From Hofstenia miamia (Eukaryota; Xenacoelomorpha; Acoela; Hofsteniidae): a stretch of DNA of 64,000 nt. Numbering within the stretch: position 1 is the first letter of the stretch; the number at the start of each line of letters is the position of its first letter. Shown here piece after piece: positions 11,190 to 20,729 of the stretch. Both the position numbers and the translations under genes were made by a program. The stretch covers positions 1,615,022-1,679,021 of the forward strand of contig CABFPE010000079.1 of the NCBI GenBank assembly GCA_900660155.1. Direction: 5' to 3'. The notes beneath the pieces are model-generated. The model saw nothing but the letters and a program-made list of their open reading frames with translations, was not told where the DNA came from and searched no databases.

Positions 11190-11609
11190 NATTAGATATA
11201 GATGTACCTAATTTGTTCTAAAGGTCACCTATATAATCAAAGATAGATATTTCCTAAATTATTATTAGTATTAGGGTACGTAAAAAACTGGCAAAAATTG
11301 AAATTTTCCTAAATGACTGTTACCAGACATTAATGAAGGAGTCCCTATGATACCAAACACATCTTTTACATAATGGAAACATAATGTTTCCACACGATAA
11401 CTTGGCAAGTTCGTGCAAGATCTTGCAAGTTCCAAACAGTGGAAACACTATGTTTTTTGATGATTTGCTGTGAAAACATAATGGAAACACAATTTTTTTT
11501 AATGTTTGTTGTCTAAACATAATGGAACCACTATGTTTTAGAGAATATTTTTGTGAAAACTTTAGGTTTATTGGGATTTTAAAGTGTAAAATAAGAGCTA
11601 CTATATGCN
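11190..11609. other. misplaced assembly block between single Ns
   Basis: A 418-base block bounded by single N bases at 11,190 and 11,609 that is almost identical (one difference seen) to 13,146-13,563. It interrupts Penelope sequence on both sides. It is best read as a contig inserted in the wrong place by gap filling, or as a second allele, not as a real second copy. Confidence 0.75.
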
Positions 11610-11706
11610 ACTCAAAACAATTAAAAAATGGCTTAGAGAGTTTCATTGACAAGATTGGTGAGAACCAAAAACGTAGCTCGTTGGGCGCTTCGCGCCCAAC
11701 TCGCAA
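11610..11706 (+). mobile_element. Penelope-like fragment
   Basis: It matches copy 1 from about 8,041 to 8,137, including the perfect hairpin, then leaves the match after GCCCAACT. It carries part of the ORF1 region absent from copy 2. The sequence that follows (11,707-12,630) is not shared with the other copies and I recognise nothing in it. Confidence 0.7.
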
Positions 11707-12633
11707 GATAGAGAGGGTGTTTCTGGGATTTTATTATCTTGTTGAAAAGTTTCTGATCAGATTCATAAAGAATCTGCTGAATTGGGAGGAAAGTATCGAT
11801 AATACTAAACCTTATTACCTTCTTCTAAACCTTGTCAATAAGCAAGCGCAAATGGGTTTAGAAAGTACCAAAGACTGGTAAAGAGATTTTAGCTAATCAG
11901 GCGGAAATCCAAGGTGTTTTAGTCTCAATATCAAGTGAGCCTCTGAGGCTGCTCCTGCAAAATTCTTAACATGAGTTTCTTATCAAGTTCAATTCCAAGA
12001 ATTCGCATGTTCTGAACACGTTGAACTCCTGGAATATGCGTAGGATATATAAAATCATTTATGTGTATATTACAGGTACTGAGTCTTTTATATTGCAATC
12101 ACCATTATGAAAAACGTTTGAGTAAATAAATCTTGGGATGGTTACAGAATATTGATAATGTGATTTATGATTTACAAAAAGCTGTATTCCTTTTCAAATC
12201 AAATACCGGTGTAGACATAGATAGATATATACTGGTAAGCTCAGCTGGAAGTTACTATCAAGATAAAAAGTAAGGTTATCGAGAGGATAAATCGATTTAG
12301 ACTAAGTTGTATTTGGTGGCCTGAAGTTTAATCTTGAAAAAATTGAAAACTTTGTTTTAAATTACTTATATTTACAATCCAAGTGCACAATAAGTAATTT
12401 ATTCAAAATTTGTTTGAAATTTTGTCTGTATTATATATTTTTGACGATAATATTGTAATCTTATGTCTTACAATTACTTTTGTTATAAACTTGAAATAAG
12501 GATTTAAAAATACAATTTATGACATATTCTCTCAAAGAAAGTAAACTTGCAAATTAGTAGAATTTTTTTTAAATGATAATTATTATAATTGAACACTATT
12601 ACAATTGTTTTCTGTTATGATGTAAAGTTTTAG

Positions 12634-12874
12634 TAAAAGAATCAATGGAATGTGGAGTGGCGGGTACAGTTCAATATCTGAATGGTCAGATCCAACTCCA
12701 TATACACAATGGGTGAGTATTGGATGGTTTTCAGAAAAAAGGTCACGCATGTGGACGCGAAGAGCTTATCGTTCATGTTCAAATCCCTCTCCTAAACATG
12801 GGGGTAAGTACTGTATTGGATCGGGCTATGACAACCAATATTGGACAGAATGGCAATACTATGGCTACATATAG
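12634..12874 (+). CDS. secreted PAN/apple-like + TSR protein, exon 2
   Basis: The acceptor TTTTAG precedes base 12,634; one base completes the split glycine codon and the frame continues KRINGMWSGGYSS to a TAG at 12,874. The region resembles a thrombospondin type 1 repeat: spaced tryptophans (ISEW, QWVSIGW), a basic R-S-R-M-W-T-R-R strand, then CSNPSPKHGGKYC, the classic CxxPxPxxGGxxC box. Only two cysteines are present, against six in a full TSR, so the fold may be degenerate or lean on exon 1 cysteines. A poly(A) signal AATAAA lies at 13,082. TSRs bind glycosaminoglycans and matrix proteins; the role here is unknown. Confidence 0.7.
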
Positions 12875-13081
12875 AATTTTAAATTTGTAATGTATTGGAT
12901 TCGAGTAAATAACCTGATAGAATGTTAATAGTGCTTTATAGAAATGCACGCATTGTACTAATAATTGATTTTCACTGTTGTTGATCAAAACGATTTGAAG
13001 TTGAACCTTGTGGAACCCGAGACATTAAGCCGTTGTCCAGCTTAAATCCAAATCATAGTCAATTATTTTTTCTCTAAGGAC

Positions 13082-13087
13082 AATAAA
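13082..13087 (+). terminator. poly(A) signal AATAAA
   Basis: A canonical hexamer about 210 bases after the stop codon of the secreted-protein gene. Confidence 0.45.
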
Positions 13088-13145
13088 ACAATGAGCTTCT
13101 AAGTGCTGCAACATCTACAAGAAAATTTTTTGGATTTGATCACAA

Positions 13146-13563
13146 ATTAGATATAGATGTACCTAATTTGTTCTAAAGGTCACCTATATAATCAAAGATA
13201 GATACTTCCTAAATTATTATTAGTATTAGGGTACGTAAAAAACTGGCAAAAATTGAAATTTTCCTAAATGACTGTTACCAGACATTAATGAAGGAGTCCC
13301 TATGATACCAAACACATCTTTTACATAATGGAAACATAATGTTTCCACACGATAACTTGGCAAGTTCGTGCAAGATCTTGCAAGTTCCAAACAGTGGAAA
13401 CACTATGTTTTTTGATGATTTGCTGTGAAAACATAATGGAAACACAATTTTTTTTAATGTTTGTTGTCTAAACATAATGGAACCACTATGTTTTAGAGAA
13501 TATTTTTGTGAAAACTTTAGGTTTATTGGGATTTTAAAGTGTAAAATAAGAGCTACTATATGC
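13146..13563. repeat. palindrome-rich segment duplicated at 11,191
   Basis: Near-identical to 11,191-11,608. It contains GGAAACA-TAA-TGTTTCC (13,330-13,346), the perfect 14-base palindrome TGCAAGATCTTGCA (13,369-13,382) and several close variants of AAACATAATGGAAACAC. No protein is supported. It may be part of a small dispersed element, which would have helped mislead the assembler. Confidence 0.6.
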
Positions 13564-13757
13564 AATATTGTAATATGACCCAGTAAGCACAGCTCCGTTC
13601 AAACAAACTCGAAACAATGCAAATTCAGGATGTAAGCAACTACATCAAAATCTGCAGCCAACATTTTCAGAAGCGACATTTTCAAAGCAAAAATTAATTG
13701 CTTATATATACAGTATACTTATATACACTTAAGTATACTTTAATAATTAAGTTCAAA

Positions 13758-14423
13758 CAGTGATGATCAGTTTAATTATTTTAACGGACTTTCTCACTTT
13801 AAACTATTTACTTCGAATTTAACTGATCCGTTTAACCGATTTCTAGAAAAAAGGGAGTGCAATACTCAATTTATAAAATTACATTGCAATTGAGTTTTTA
13901 CACTGTCCATGCTGAGGCGATTCTTGCGATTCTCAGTCAGAAACGTAGCCTTAGAGAAGGCCCTCTCAGCCAAGGCTTGGGATGGAAGTACACAAAGCAC
14001 AACTTTAGCTACCTTCTCCATCTTTGGATATGCTTCTGTGCTGATGGTCATTTAAGTATCCAAAAGCAGGCACATCTTATTCTACAGTTATCTGAAAATT
14101 TTCAAATTGAATGGAAAAACTGTAATGGTTTTGTTCCATATAATGGAATCCTACTTCACTGCACACAGCTAACATTTTCAAGAAATGTCACACCTCTCAT
14201 CTTCTCGCCAATGGATAAAAGTCTGCGAGAGTCTTTCAAAGGTTTTAGGATGCTGCAGCATAGAAAACGTGAGGAATCGCGAACAGGGTTATGTCGTTGG
14301 CCAATAGCATTCCGTTTAATATTAAGCCAGACTTAACGCGATAGTTTAAAAAATTTAACGCGCATTTAACTTAGCGGATAGTTCAAACTATAATTTAAGC
14401 TATAAATTAACTGATCATCACTG
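13758..14423 (-). mobile_element. hAT transposon, internally deleted
   Basis: The ends are CAGTGATGATCAGTT and its inverse AACTGATCATCACTG. They are flanked by 8-bp target duplications AGTTCAAA (13,750-13,757) and TGTTCAAA (14,424-14,431), 7 of 8 matching. CAG...CTG termini, an 8-bp duplication and a hAT C-terminal frame inside agree on the superfamily. At 666 bp it is far shorter than an autonomous hAT element, so most of the transposase is gone. Confidence 0.9.
13866..14051 (-). pseudogene. hAT transposase C-terminal fragment
   Basis: It reads YPKMEKVAKVVLCVLPSQAL, then AERAFSKATFLTENRKNRLS, the hAT C-terminal dimerisation region in which a conserved S-x-x-E-R-x-F-S box is followed by R-N-R-L. 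About 60 residues remain of a protein normally 600 or more. Further traces continue upstream on the same strand to about 14,330 in broken frames. It cannot act alone. Confidence 0.8.
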
Positions 14424-14798
14424 TGTTCAAACGAAATAAAATTGCAGAACTAAATAGCCATTAAATAAGCAAACATAGCATCTATGGAATTTCAATGTTT
14501 GGTAAAGAAAATTACGAATGTGTCTAAAAATATTGAGATAGACAATATGATTCTTGAAAAAAATGTAAAAAAAACCAAAATCAGTCAAAATCCTAAAACT
14601 ATTTACCTGCATAATCAAAAAAATTTAATGACAATGATATTTTTACCGTTATTTAGCATGATACACATTGAAGTGAATACTGGTGATGGCTAAAATAGGA
14701 ATTTTGAAAAAAACGGCATTTCCTGCTAAATGCCTTAGAAATTTCGGACGGTTTCCACCAAATGCAACGCTTTTGCATTTTCAATAACAAAAAGCTTG

Positions 14799-14823
<25 letters not shown>
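14799..14823. repeat. (TA)n microsatellite
   Basis: Uninterrupted TA repeat of about 25 bases. Confidence 0.95.
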
Positions 14824-14829
<6 letters not shown>

Positions 14830-15530
14830 GTTAATCATAAACATAATATAACTTACTGTTATTCGTTACTGTCGTTGTCCATAGTGGAATTTGTTGATGA
14901 AAGCTATAAGTGAAAATATATGCTAATGTATTGAATAATAGAAACGTGAGCTTTGTAATTTAAATTATGTTAAGAATATAAAAATTTACCTGAACTACAA
15001 AGTACAAAGAAGAAATCTTATTTAAGATATCCAAACAAAAACTTCCATATTTAATCATAACCTATATTTAGACAATCAATACTCCTAAAATATCATTTAT
15101 AGGAATTAAGAAAAATAATACCAGCATGCAACGGACATCCTGCAACAAGTTTCACCAACAGCCGTATTAATATTCTAAACAAGTGGTTTATTAGTTGCGG
15201 TGAATAGATTAAATGTTAATGTATTTCGTTACAAAGATCACATTTCAATATTTTATCATTTATTTATTAGCATTAGAAAGTTTTTGCTTTTTTGCACCAA
15301 ATAACGAATGTTGTACAATATCTAAAACAGGATTTTCATAAATTACACTAAACATAATAATACCCTTCAATAACAAATACATGCAGAATATAGACAATAA
15401 CTGTATCTAATGAAAATTAATCGTTCAAAAACGCTAATCTCGTGCGAAATTAATTGCAGTGCGCGTGTGTTCATAAAATCAATTAATCATTGTAATAATC
15501 AGAACAATAATAATTAATAGCAGTTTCTAA
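14824..15530. other. intergenic, nothing recognised
   Basis: AT-rich sequence without supported frames or repeat ends. It would hold the promoter of the orphan exon that follows if that exon carries a true start. Confidence 0.35.
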
Positions 15531-15804
15531 ATGCTGAGACAGCTTAATGCTGAGAATTTAATACGTTATTGTTTTACAAATGAGACGTCTTCAATTAGAA
15601 ATCAAAGTCTATATGCAATCCTTTATTGCATGGGTAATGAGTGCGGACCAAAAAGTTTTGTTGATGATCCAATTTCTACGCGGCTGAAAAAAACTGATTA
15701 CTTATATTTAATTGACAAAGTAAATGCTGATCGTGATGCACTTAATGAAATACTAAGATATAAACTCGGAGTCGATTGTGAAGTTGACTACTGTTATCGA
15801 CAAG
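15531..15804 (+). CDS. orphan coding exon of unknown protein
   Basis: A 91-codon frame from ATG to a donor site CAAG|GTAAAA (exon end 15,804, phase 1); read past the donor it stops within four codons. The protein is soluble, with balanced composition and five cysteines, and an LNxEN...LIRYCF start, a LYAILYCMGNECGP middle and YLIDKVNADRDALNEILRYKLG later, which looks like a compact helical domain. I do not recognise the family; a death-fold-like bundle is only a guess from the helical pattern. No next exon was found before the transposon cluster at 16 kb, so it may be a real first exon, a captured exon or a fossil. Confidence 0.4.
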
Positions 15805-15919
15805 GTAAAATTCCATAGTTTCTGGGCTGTTGCATGTTGTGTGGAAACAATGTTTTTGCTGTGTAATTTCATATTCCATAATCTAACTTGCAAGAAATAA
15901 CATGGAATTGACAAAATGA

Positions 15920-15995
15920 GATAATAGGGGTTCCTCAGGGGTCAATCATTCTCCCATTTCTTTTTAATGTATAAATTTAATGATTGCAAAATACA
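15920..15995 (+). mobile_element. LINE RT motif B fragment
   Basis: It reads IIGVPQGSIILPFLFNV and then IND after a stop, the motif B region of a non-LTR reverse transcriptase. It lies upstream of the fingers region of the next LINE copy, so it must be a separate, older piece. Confidence 0.6.
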
Positions 15996-15999
15996 TAAT

Positions 16000-16700
16000 A
16001 ATTAGTAAAATATATGAAAAATTATTATTAAACCAAATTAACCTATATGTGGAACAAAATGAATTAATATCAAACATCAGTTTGGATTTCAAAAAGATAC
16101 CTCTACAAATGATGCCTTACTTTATGCTGTTGAAGACTGGAGATCAAAACTAGATAGGAATGAAAAAATATATATAGCATCATTAGATATTTCAAAGGCA
16201 TTTAATTCAATAAACCATTCTATTTTATTGGAAAAGTTAAAGCAGATTTATAATTTTAGTGATTCATTAATAGAATTATTAAATAGTTACTTAAGTAATA
16301 GATATCAGTATGTGAAACTCAACGAAGAAATATCAAATTCATTAGAAATAAACCATGGAGTACCACAAGGATCAGTACTGGGTCCATTACTATTTAAGTT
16401 ATATGTAAATGATATGGATCAGCACATTAATAGTAATCATGTACAATTTGCAGATGATACTCTTATTTATTGTAATGATATTTTAAATTTACAGGAAAAT
16501 GTTGAAAAATTGCAATCATTCTTTAATAATAATTTGTTAAAACTAAATATTGAAAAAACTATATTTATGGTAATTAAGAATAGAAGAAATGAATCAACAA
16601 TAGAAAGTATTAAGATATATAACAACATCATTCAGGAATCACCAAAAATGAAATATTTGGGAGTAGTAATTGATAATAAATTGAATTTTGAAGACGAGGC
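16000..16700 (+). pseudogene. Jockey-like LINE reverse transcriptase, partial
   Basis: RT order is intact: KIYEKLLLNQ (fingers), QFGFQKDTSTNDALLYAVED, motif A in YIASLDISKAFNSINHSIL, motif B HGVPQGSVLGPLLFKLYVND, motif C FADDTLIY, then KMKYLGVVIDNKLNF. This is the Jockey/CR1-type non-LTR RT, which primes on nicked target DNA. Catalytic aspartates are present. A one-base frame change lies just before QFGF, the endonuclease domain is absent, and the one-base N at 16,701 cuts the 3' side. A matching C-terminal tail is found at 17,668-17,780. Confidence 0.85.
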
Positions 16701-16701
16701 N

Positions 16702-17192
16702 CCAGCTTCACTAATGCAATTCAGAACAGATGTATTATCTTTTCCAGAACCAGGTTGGATTTTATATGGATTTTTACTGTCTTTTTAGGACCATGACTTT
16801 TTCCTTGCTCGAAGCATCAGAGAATCCTGTCTCGTCGGCGCTATACAATAGTGCTGGTTTATCATGGACGCCAAGCTCAACCAAGAACACTTCAAGGAAG
16901 GAAAACCAAACATCAACGCATTCTTGTCTCATACCTTGCGCTCTAGAAATTTGCAGTGCTTCATGACGACGTTGCTTGAGATTATTTTTCCATCTCTGAC
17001 GAAACAGACGCACCCATTGTTTACCAGGTCGGTCATTGGTAAATCTTGAAAGACGACCAAGTCTATTACAAATGCCTGAGTAATGTCCATTAATCGCTTT
17101 CTTCCTAATGGAAAGACGACGTTGTCAAGCTCTTTTGCATCCAGAACAATATTGGTATTCTTCATCTTTAGTAGCTCAACTGATCTGCCTGC
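16702..17192 (-). pseudogene. pogo-type transposase, piece with first catalytic Asp
   Basis: On the reverse strand it reads VFPLGRKRLMDITQAFVIDL, then KQRRHEALQISRAQGM, then PALLYSADETGFSDASSKEK, where D of SADETGFS is the first catalytic residue of the pogo/Tigger DDE domain. The left 64 bases (16,702-16,765) equal 17,603-17,666 and the right 71 bases (17,122-17,192) equal 17,859-17,929, so the piece really belongs after 17,285-17,666 and before 17,930. It is a misordered contig bounded by single Ns. Confidence 0.85.
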
Positions 17193-17284
17193 NTCTTCAA
17201 AATATTAGATGTTTATCGATATTTTGGAAAAGAAAATTGAACATTTCTAATCATTTAAATCAAAAAACAATTNNNNNNNNNNNN

Positions 17285-17666
17285 ACCATATACAGCGACA
17301 TCAAGAGGCTGAAGGGCATGCGATGTATGTGGCGGAAAAAGAACCAAATGGATACCGTACTTCGAGCAACATTAACAGTTCGCACACTAACGTGAGAGCT
17401 ATGGCCATCCATGAAAAGAACCACTGGGCGTACAACGTCTTTAATGTAGTCAATGAAATGTCTGGACAACCAGTCGAAAAAGATTGGTTCTTCTATCCAT
17501 CCTCGAGCAGTATTACTATAACGAGCACCAGTTGGATCTCCATTGCACCAATTTTCATAAAGATGAGCTGATCTGAAGATTATATATGGAGGAACAATCC
17601 TTCCAGCTTCACTAATGCAATTCAGAACAGATGTATTATCTTTTCCAGAACCAGGTTGGATTTTAT
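17285..17666 (-). pseudogene. pogo-type transposase, piece with second catalytic Asp
   Basis: It reads QPGSGKDNTSVLNCISEAGR, PPYIIFRSAHLYENW, SNTARGWIEEPIFFDWL, VVRPVVLFMDGHSSHVSV, typical of the DDE core of pogo transposases, with the second catalytic D in the LFMDGHSSH box. It sits between a 12-base N run and a single N and shares 64 bases with the start of the previous piece. In the intact element it lies downstream (toward the C-terminus) of 16,702-17,192. Confidence 0.85.
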
Positions 17667-17667
17667 N

Positions 17668-17780
17668 AGAACGGATTCCTAAATTATTCAATATCACTAT
17701 GGAACAAATTGGATTACAGTACAAGAAGTGAAAAAAATTATACAATATTTAAGAAGTTGAAAAACATGATTACACAATAA
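17668..17780 (+). mobile_element. LINE 3' end (C-terminal tail of RT ORF)
   Basis: It reads SLWNKLDYSTRSEKNYTIFK then KLKNMITQ and a stop at 17,778-17,780, matching the LWNxLP...FKxxLK tail that ends Jockey-type ORF2 proteins. It continues the LINE broken at 16,701. The 3' tail (to 17,860) is the left flank of the pogo insertion. Confidence 0.6.
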
Positions 17781-17858
17781 AATATCAATTATAGAAAAGA
17801 TGTGCAACCTAAGAACAATAAGTAAAAATATTTATTAAGTTATATGTAATTCATATAT

Positions 17859-18059
17859 TTGTCAAGCTCTTTTGCATCCAGAACAATATTGGTATTCTTC
17901 ATCTTTAGTAGCTCAACTGATCTGCCTGCACCACATTTCGTCGACAGGATACCACTTTTGTGTTTACCACTGGTGCTGGATGGAATATTATATTGATGCA
18001 ATGCTTCTGATGATGATAGATAATTTTTTTTAGAAGTAAAGATAATCAAATTTCTTGGT
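17859..18059 (-). mobile_element. pogo-type element, 5' end with helix-turn-helix
   Basis: On the reverse strand the terminal repeat ACCAAGAAA starts at 18,059, flanked by TA (18,060-18,061). Then comes a frame with SSSEALHQYNIPSST, the psq-type helix-turn-helix that binds the TIRs in pogo transposases, and MKNTNIVLDAKELD at the inner edge. In this block the LINE tail is joined directly to the inner part at 17,860/17,861, skipping the rest, which is either an internal deletion in one allele or an assembly shortcut. Confidence 0.75.
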
Positions 18060-18981
18060 TATTGTAGAAGTCATTTTATACTATTTTATGCTTATTAATA
18101 TGCTGTACATCTAGCAAATGCAGATATATTTAATTCGAAATGTACTATTTTCGTTTTATGTCCAATAAAAGTTTTTGAATGCTATTCATTGTGCATTGCC
18201 ATTACACTATATTCCCTAAAAAAACTTTGCTTAAATTTAAACATCTAAAATAGGTAATTTCCAATTACAAAAATGTATAAAAATTTGATTATTCTGAACA
18301 TATAGCAGCATGGAATCCACGTATTTTAGAATGTCTGGTTAAATGGCTATCAGTTTATTAAGATAGAACTGAAACGATTAATCGATAAATCGATCAGATT
18401 GGGATTATCAATTAATAAAAGGTTTCCAAATCAAGATTTAGATTGAAAACGCGCACAACGCAACGGGCAAAACCGAAATCTTTTTCATATAGATCAAGTC
18501 TTGATATAGATGTTTAGCGAATACATATGAAAATAGTTTATAGCTAAACATTTTGTGCAAGATCGTTTTTCAATAATCTCAAAAAGCACAAAAATGCATA
18601 AGAAATTAGTATTATTGAAATACCGTAATTAAATACTGTATTTTTATGCTATTATTGTTGTTATTTATATCTCTTAGGTTTGTGCGGGACCGGAATTTTT
18701 GGTTCCAGCCCAATTTATTCTCATTGAATTTGATCCTAATCCCATCGAAATTTCTCGTCTGATCGTCCCATTTTCTCCACGGCATAACTCTTATTTTGAA
18801 CAAAATTGGCAATAACTATGAGTAATATTCGGTGGTCCCATTTCCTTCATTTATCGACCTTGTCTCATGTTAGTCCCAGTTCAACTGAAACATTTAATCC
18901 ATATGCCAATGTAATACAGAACCAATAAATATCATGGGATTGAATTATAATTCACAGCCCTAATTCCTCATTTAGACAAAG
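18047..18981. repeat. 935-bp block duplicated at 20,730 (assembly)
   Basis: It appears identical over its full length to 20,730-21,664, and both copies abut single-N joins (18,982 and 20,729). It covers the pogo TIR and the genomic DNA to its right. This is most simply one genomic locus present in two contigs that were both kept. Confidence 0.85.
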
Positions 18982-20095
18982 NTTAAGTTATATGTAATTC
19001 ATATATTTAACCAAGAAACAAACATTTACTGACATAACTAAGCTCATATGAAGAAAGTTGCATTATTTATGTTCTTATTAAGTTTGTAAACTTAATACAT
19101 GTATATGTACATGAGAACTTAAATATATGTTGTTGGTGTTGTTGTTGTTAATACAATTTGCAAGTGATACTTACATCTACAATAGTTGTTCCAATAAAAT
19201 CATGTGCACTAGGCGATTGAACAAATTACAAATGTTCCTAAGTTTTCAAATGTAAACAACTTTATAAGCAATTTCGCATCCCATGGTAATGAAATATATA
19301 CTGTGCTTAACATATTAATATTGTATTTTGGGTAAATCTGGAAAAAAATATTGCTTTTCCTAATGGAAACCAATGCCAAACTAAAATACAACACAAGACA
19401 AAAAAAGTCAATTATATTGGAAAAAATTTAAAACACATTATGATTCAAATTCTCTTCCTGTATGTAAGCATCATATATCTTCCTTAGAAAAAACAACCCT
19501 AAAATACAAAGTGTTCTAAAATCAAAGTAAACTAGTTGAAAATAAACTAAGAATAAGAAATAAAGTATAATGCACTAGGTATATATAAAAAGAAAAAAGT
19601 GATATAAAAAATACTATAAAGTTAGAAAATGTCCGTGAAAAATAATAATGCATGATGCACAAATATAAAAAAACAAAATATTTGATACAAGAGAATAGAA
19701 TGTGAGTACTAAAAGAGTTTTTAAAAGCCGTGTTGAACAAAGGCTGGTAGAATTTGTTGAGATTTGAATTTGTTCATAGACGAAATGCATCGCCAAGGAT
19801 GCTGTTAAAATATTTGTGTTTTCAGTAGAGAAATCTGTAAATAAAAACTGCCGTACTTTTGAATTCAAATTTCAAGCAATTCGCATCATAGAACACGTAA
19901 AAGTACACTTAGAAAGTGAAATATATTTGCTTATAAATCAAACAATTAAAGATAATTTCGAGATGTTACTTAGAAGCAAGTATACTACGAATGCCGAAGT
20001 CCTTTTTTAAGTATATTTTGCCACCATTCAATGTAGTACGTGTTTTATTCCGACGTATTTGTTCTGAACATGATTAAATAATGGAAACCGTAGCT

Positions 20096-20122
20096 AATAT
20101 ATATATATATATATATATATAA
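20096..20122. repeat. (TA)n microsatellite
   Basis: Uninterrupted TA run inside the pogo 3' region, directly left of a long hairpin. Confidence 0.95.
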
Positions 20123-20129
20123 ATACGTT

Positions 20130-20173
20130 TTGCTGTTCTTATTAGGTCCCTGGGTACATAATAAGAACAGCAA
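20130..20173. other. inverted repeat, 15-base perfect arms
   Basis: TTGCTGTTCTTATTA (20,130-20,144) and TAATAAGAACAGCAA (20,159-20,173) flank a 14-base spacer. It lies in the pogo 3' region, just downstream of the transposase frame on the reverse strand, where it could fold in RNA or mark the end of a small nested repeat. Confidence 0.85.
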
Positions 20174-20299
20174 TACGTTTTCGACTGTAGAACAAATATA
20201 TGTCCGGGTTGAGTATAAGAACAACTTCAGGAATTTACAAAAATATATTTTTGAACTAAAAACGGATTATAAGACACACACACAAAGGCTACATAGCAA

Positions 20300-20728
20300 T
20301 TATGTTGAACAGATATCACACACACAAAAATCATCTTCTTTTGAGCAATTTAAGCAAGACCAATCTTCGCAGCTGGTGCTCTCCATATATGTGATGAAGC
20401 AAGATGAGCATATGTTGTCATTGTCTCTATCAGATGAAGGACGAGAAAATGCTAGACGAACACTACTCTTCTTTGTTGGTCGTTTGGGTTTCAATGATTT
20501 ATCATTTTCCTTCTCTTGCAGCAAGCAAACAGCTTCAGCATTGGTTACACTGTATCCAGCTGATCGCTTTATCCTTTTTCGCCGAGTCGATGCTGGTTGG
20601 TTGGTTCGTTGAAACACATCAACAATAGCTCGTTGAATTGGTTCGCATGGAGTAAAAGTCAATGGCGTATCACTGATGGAGGAAGTCGATGCTTTGGATG
20701 CAGTAGAAGTCGATGGTGGAGGACTGAT
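20300..20728 (-). pseudogene. pogo-type transposase C-terminal region
   Basis: It reads TFTPCEPIQRAIVDVFQRTN, then KRSAGYSVTNAEAVCLLQEK, KPKRPTKKSSVRLAF and a cysteine-rich end CSSC...SCEDWSCLNC...CVCDIC. Arthropod pogo/Tigger-like proteins often end in a linker with P-S-T repeats, a 'S-A-x-x-L-T-x' box and a small metal-binding module like this one. It is the C-terminal part of the same transposase whose N-terminus is at 18,050; the wrong order shows misassembly. Confidence 0.7.
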
Positions 20729-20729
20729 N

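Larger units (their letters stand above)
19010..20728 (-). mobile_element. pogo-type element, 3' end with terminal repeat
   Basis: The block starts with the same LINE-tail flank as 17,835-17,860, then TA (19,008-19,009) and ACCAAGAAA, the inverse of the TIR at 18,051-18,059. About 1.3 kb of AT-rich DNA follows, then the C-terminal transposase piece. Left flank, TA duplication and right flank at 18,060 together define a single insertion into the tail of the LINE. Confidence 0.8.

Noticed and set aside
18677-18961. Possible MITE between TAGGTTTGTGCGGGACC and its loose inverse GAATTATAATTCACAGCCCTA
   Set aside because: The ends match at only a few positions and the flanks do not match as a target duplication.
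19522-19868. Overlapping hydrophobic reverse-strand frames rich in F, I and L
   Set aside because: They follow from A/T-rich sequence in the non-coding part of the pogo element and overlap each other in different frames.
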